A DNA stretch of 32,606 bases, taken from positions 1 to 32,606 of the forward strand of contig CAYUXF010000012.1 in assembly GCA_964448755.1 (NCBI GenBank). Reading direction: 5' to 3'. A program made the translations under genes and the position numbers. Positions 32,575-32,606 of the stretch are shown here, piece after piece (position 1 is the stretch's first letter; every line of letters starts with the position of its first letter). Source of the DNA: CAYUXF01 sp964448755 (GTDB lineage: Bacteria; Margulisbacteria; Termititenacia; Termititenacales; CAYUXF01). Under the pieces are notes generated by a model that was not told the origin of the DNA, made no database searches, and saw only the letters and a list, made by a program, of their open reading frames with translations.

Positions 32575-32580
32575 ATTATA
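32575..32580 (-). promoter_or_regulatory. -10 element placed for a leaderless aldo/keto reductase mRNA
   Basis: On the minus strand a consensus TATAAT ends exactly 6 nt before the ATG. The -35 is weak (TTCTCT at 17 bp). Confidence 0.6.
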
Positions 32581-32606
32581 AATTATTGAGAGTAAAAAGA
32601 GAAACA

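Noticed and set aside
1..32606. CRISPR arrays, insertion sequences, integrases, rRNA
   Set aside because: No regularly spaced direct repeats, transposase or integrase frames, or rRNA-like sequence were seen.

Overview
The window looks like a chromosomal piece of a moderately AT-rich bacterium using the standard code. Two runs of exactly 100 N (13562-13661, 22833-22932) show that it is a scaffolded draft, probably from a metagenome or single cell. The gene set includes split glycine decarboxylase (GcvPA/GcvPB), two-subunit glycyl-tRNA synthetase (GlyQ/GlyS), the MEP-pathway enzyme IspH and CNR-like ECF sigma signalling. Together with very large proteins that I do not recognise, this fits an uncultured candidate-phylum lineage better than a well-studied genus. 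I cannot name the organism from the sequence.

Layout. 1-1761 is the 3' part of a Kef-type cation/proton antiporter. 1903-2421 is a small unknown gene whose last codons run antisense through a tRNA-Asp gene (2364-2440, minus). 2441-3013 holds a degenerate tRNA-like fragment, a palindromic repeat mosaic and a good sigma-70 promoter for gcvH-gcvPA-gcvPB (3014-6139). 6140-6506 holds a second palindromic mosaic and a strong terminator hairpin ending 10 bp before a 1988-codon gene (6507-12473). That gene encodes a giant helical protein with about 190-residue internal repeats. Next come glyQ-glyS-yqeY (12511-15740), a TPR protein, an AT-rich unknown gene with TPR-like helices, and, convergent to it, a 1146-residue LysM/JAMM protein (18969-22409, minus). 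22593-24746 encodes two exported proteins, the second with CAP domains. 24739-25413 (minus) is a HAD phosphatase, divergent from an ECF sigma / anti-sigma / Spy-like operon (25481-26861). The right part holds a membrane-anchored EF-Tu-domain-II-like protein, then on the minus strand unknown genes, ispH, a coiled-coil protein, and an aldo/keto reductase-SDR pair.

Expression logic. Several genes that lead transcription units lack a Shine-Dalgarno sequence and instead have a -10 hexamer ending exactly 6 nt before the ATG (glyQ, the HAD gene, the sigma gene, ispH, the aldo/keto reductase, the gene at 28059, perhaps the gene at 1903). This suggests leaderless mRNAs. Genes inside operons mostly carry clear Shine-Dalgarno sequences. 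Three unknown genes (1903, 6507, 17392) share a distinct promoter-like block containing TTACGATA and AATGTT.

The most unusual material is the giant repeat protein with its hairpin-bearing leader, the LysM/JAMM protein, the multi-CAP exported protein and the shared promoter block. I see no CRISPR array, insertion sequence, integrase or rRNA.
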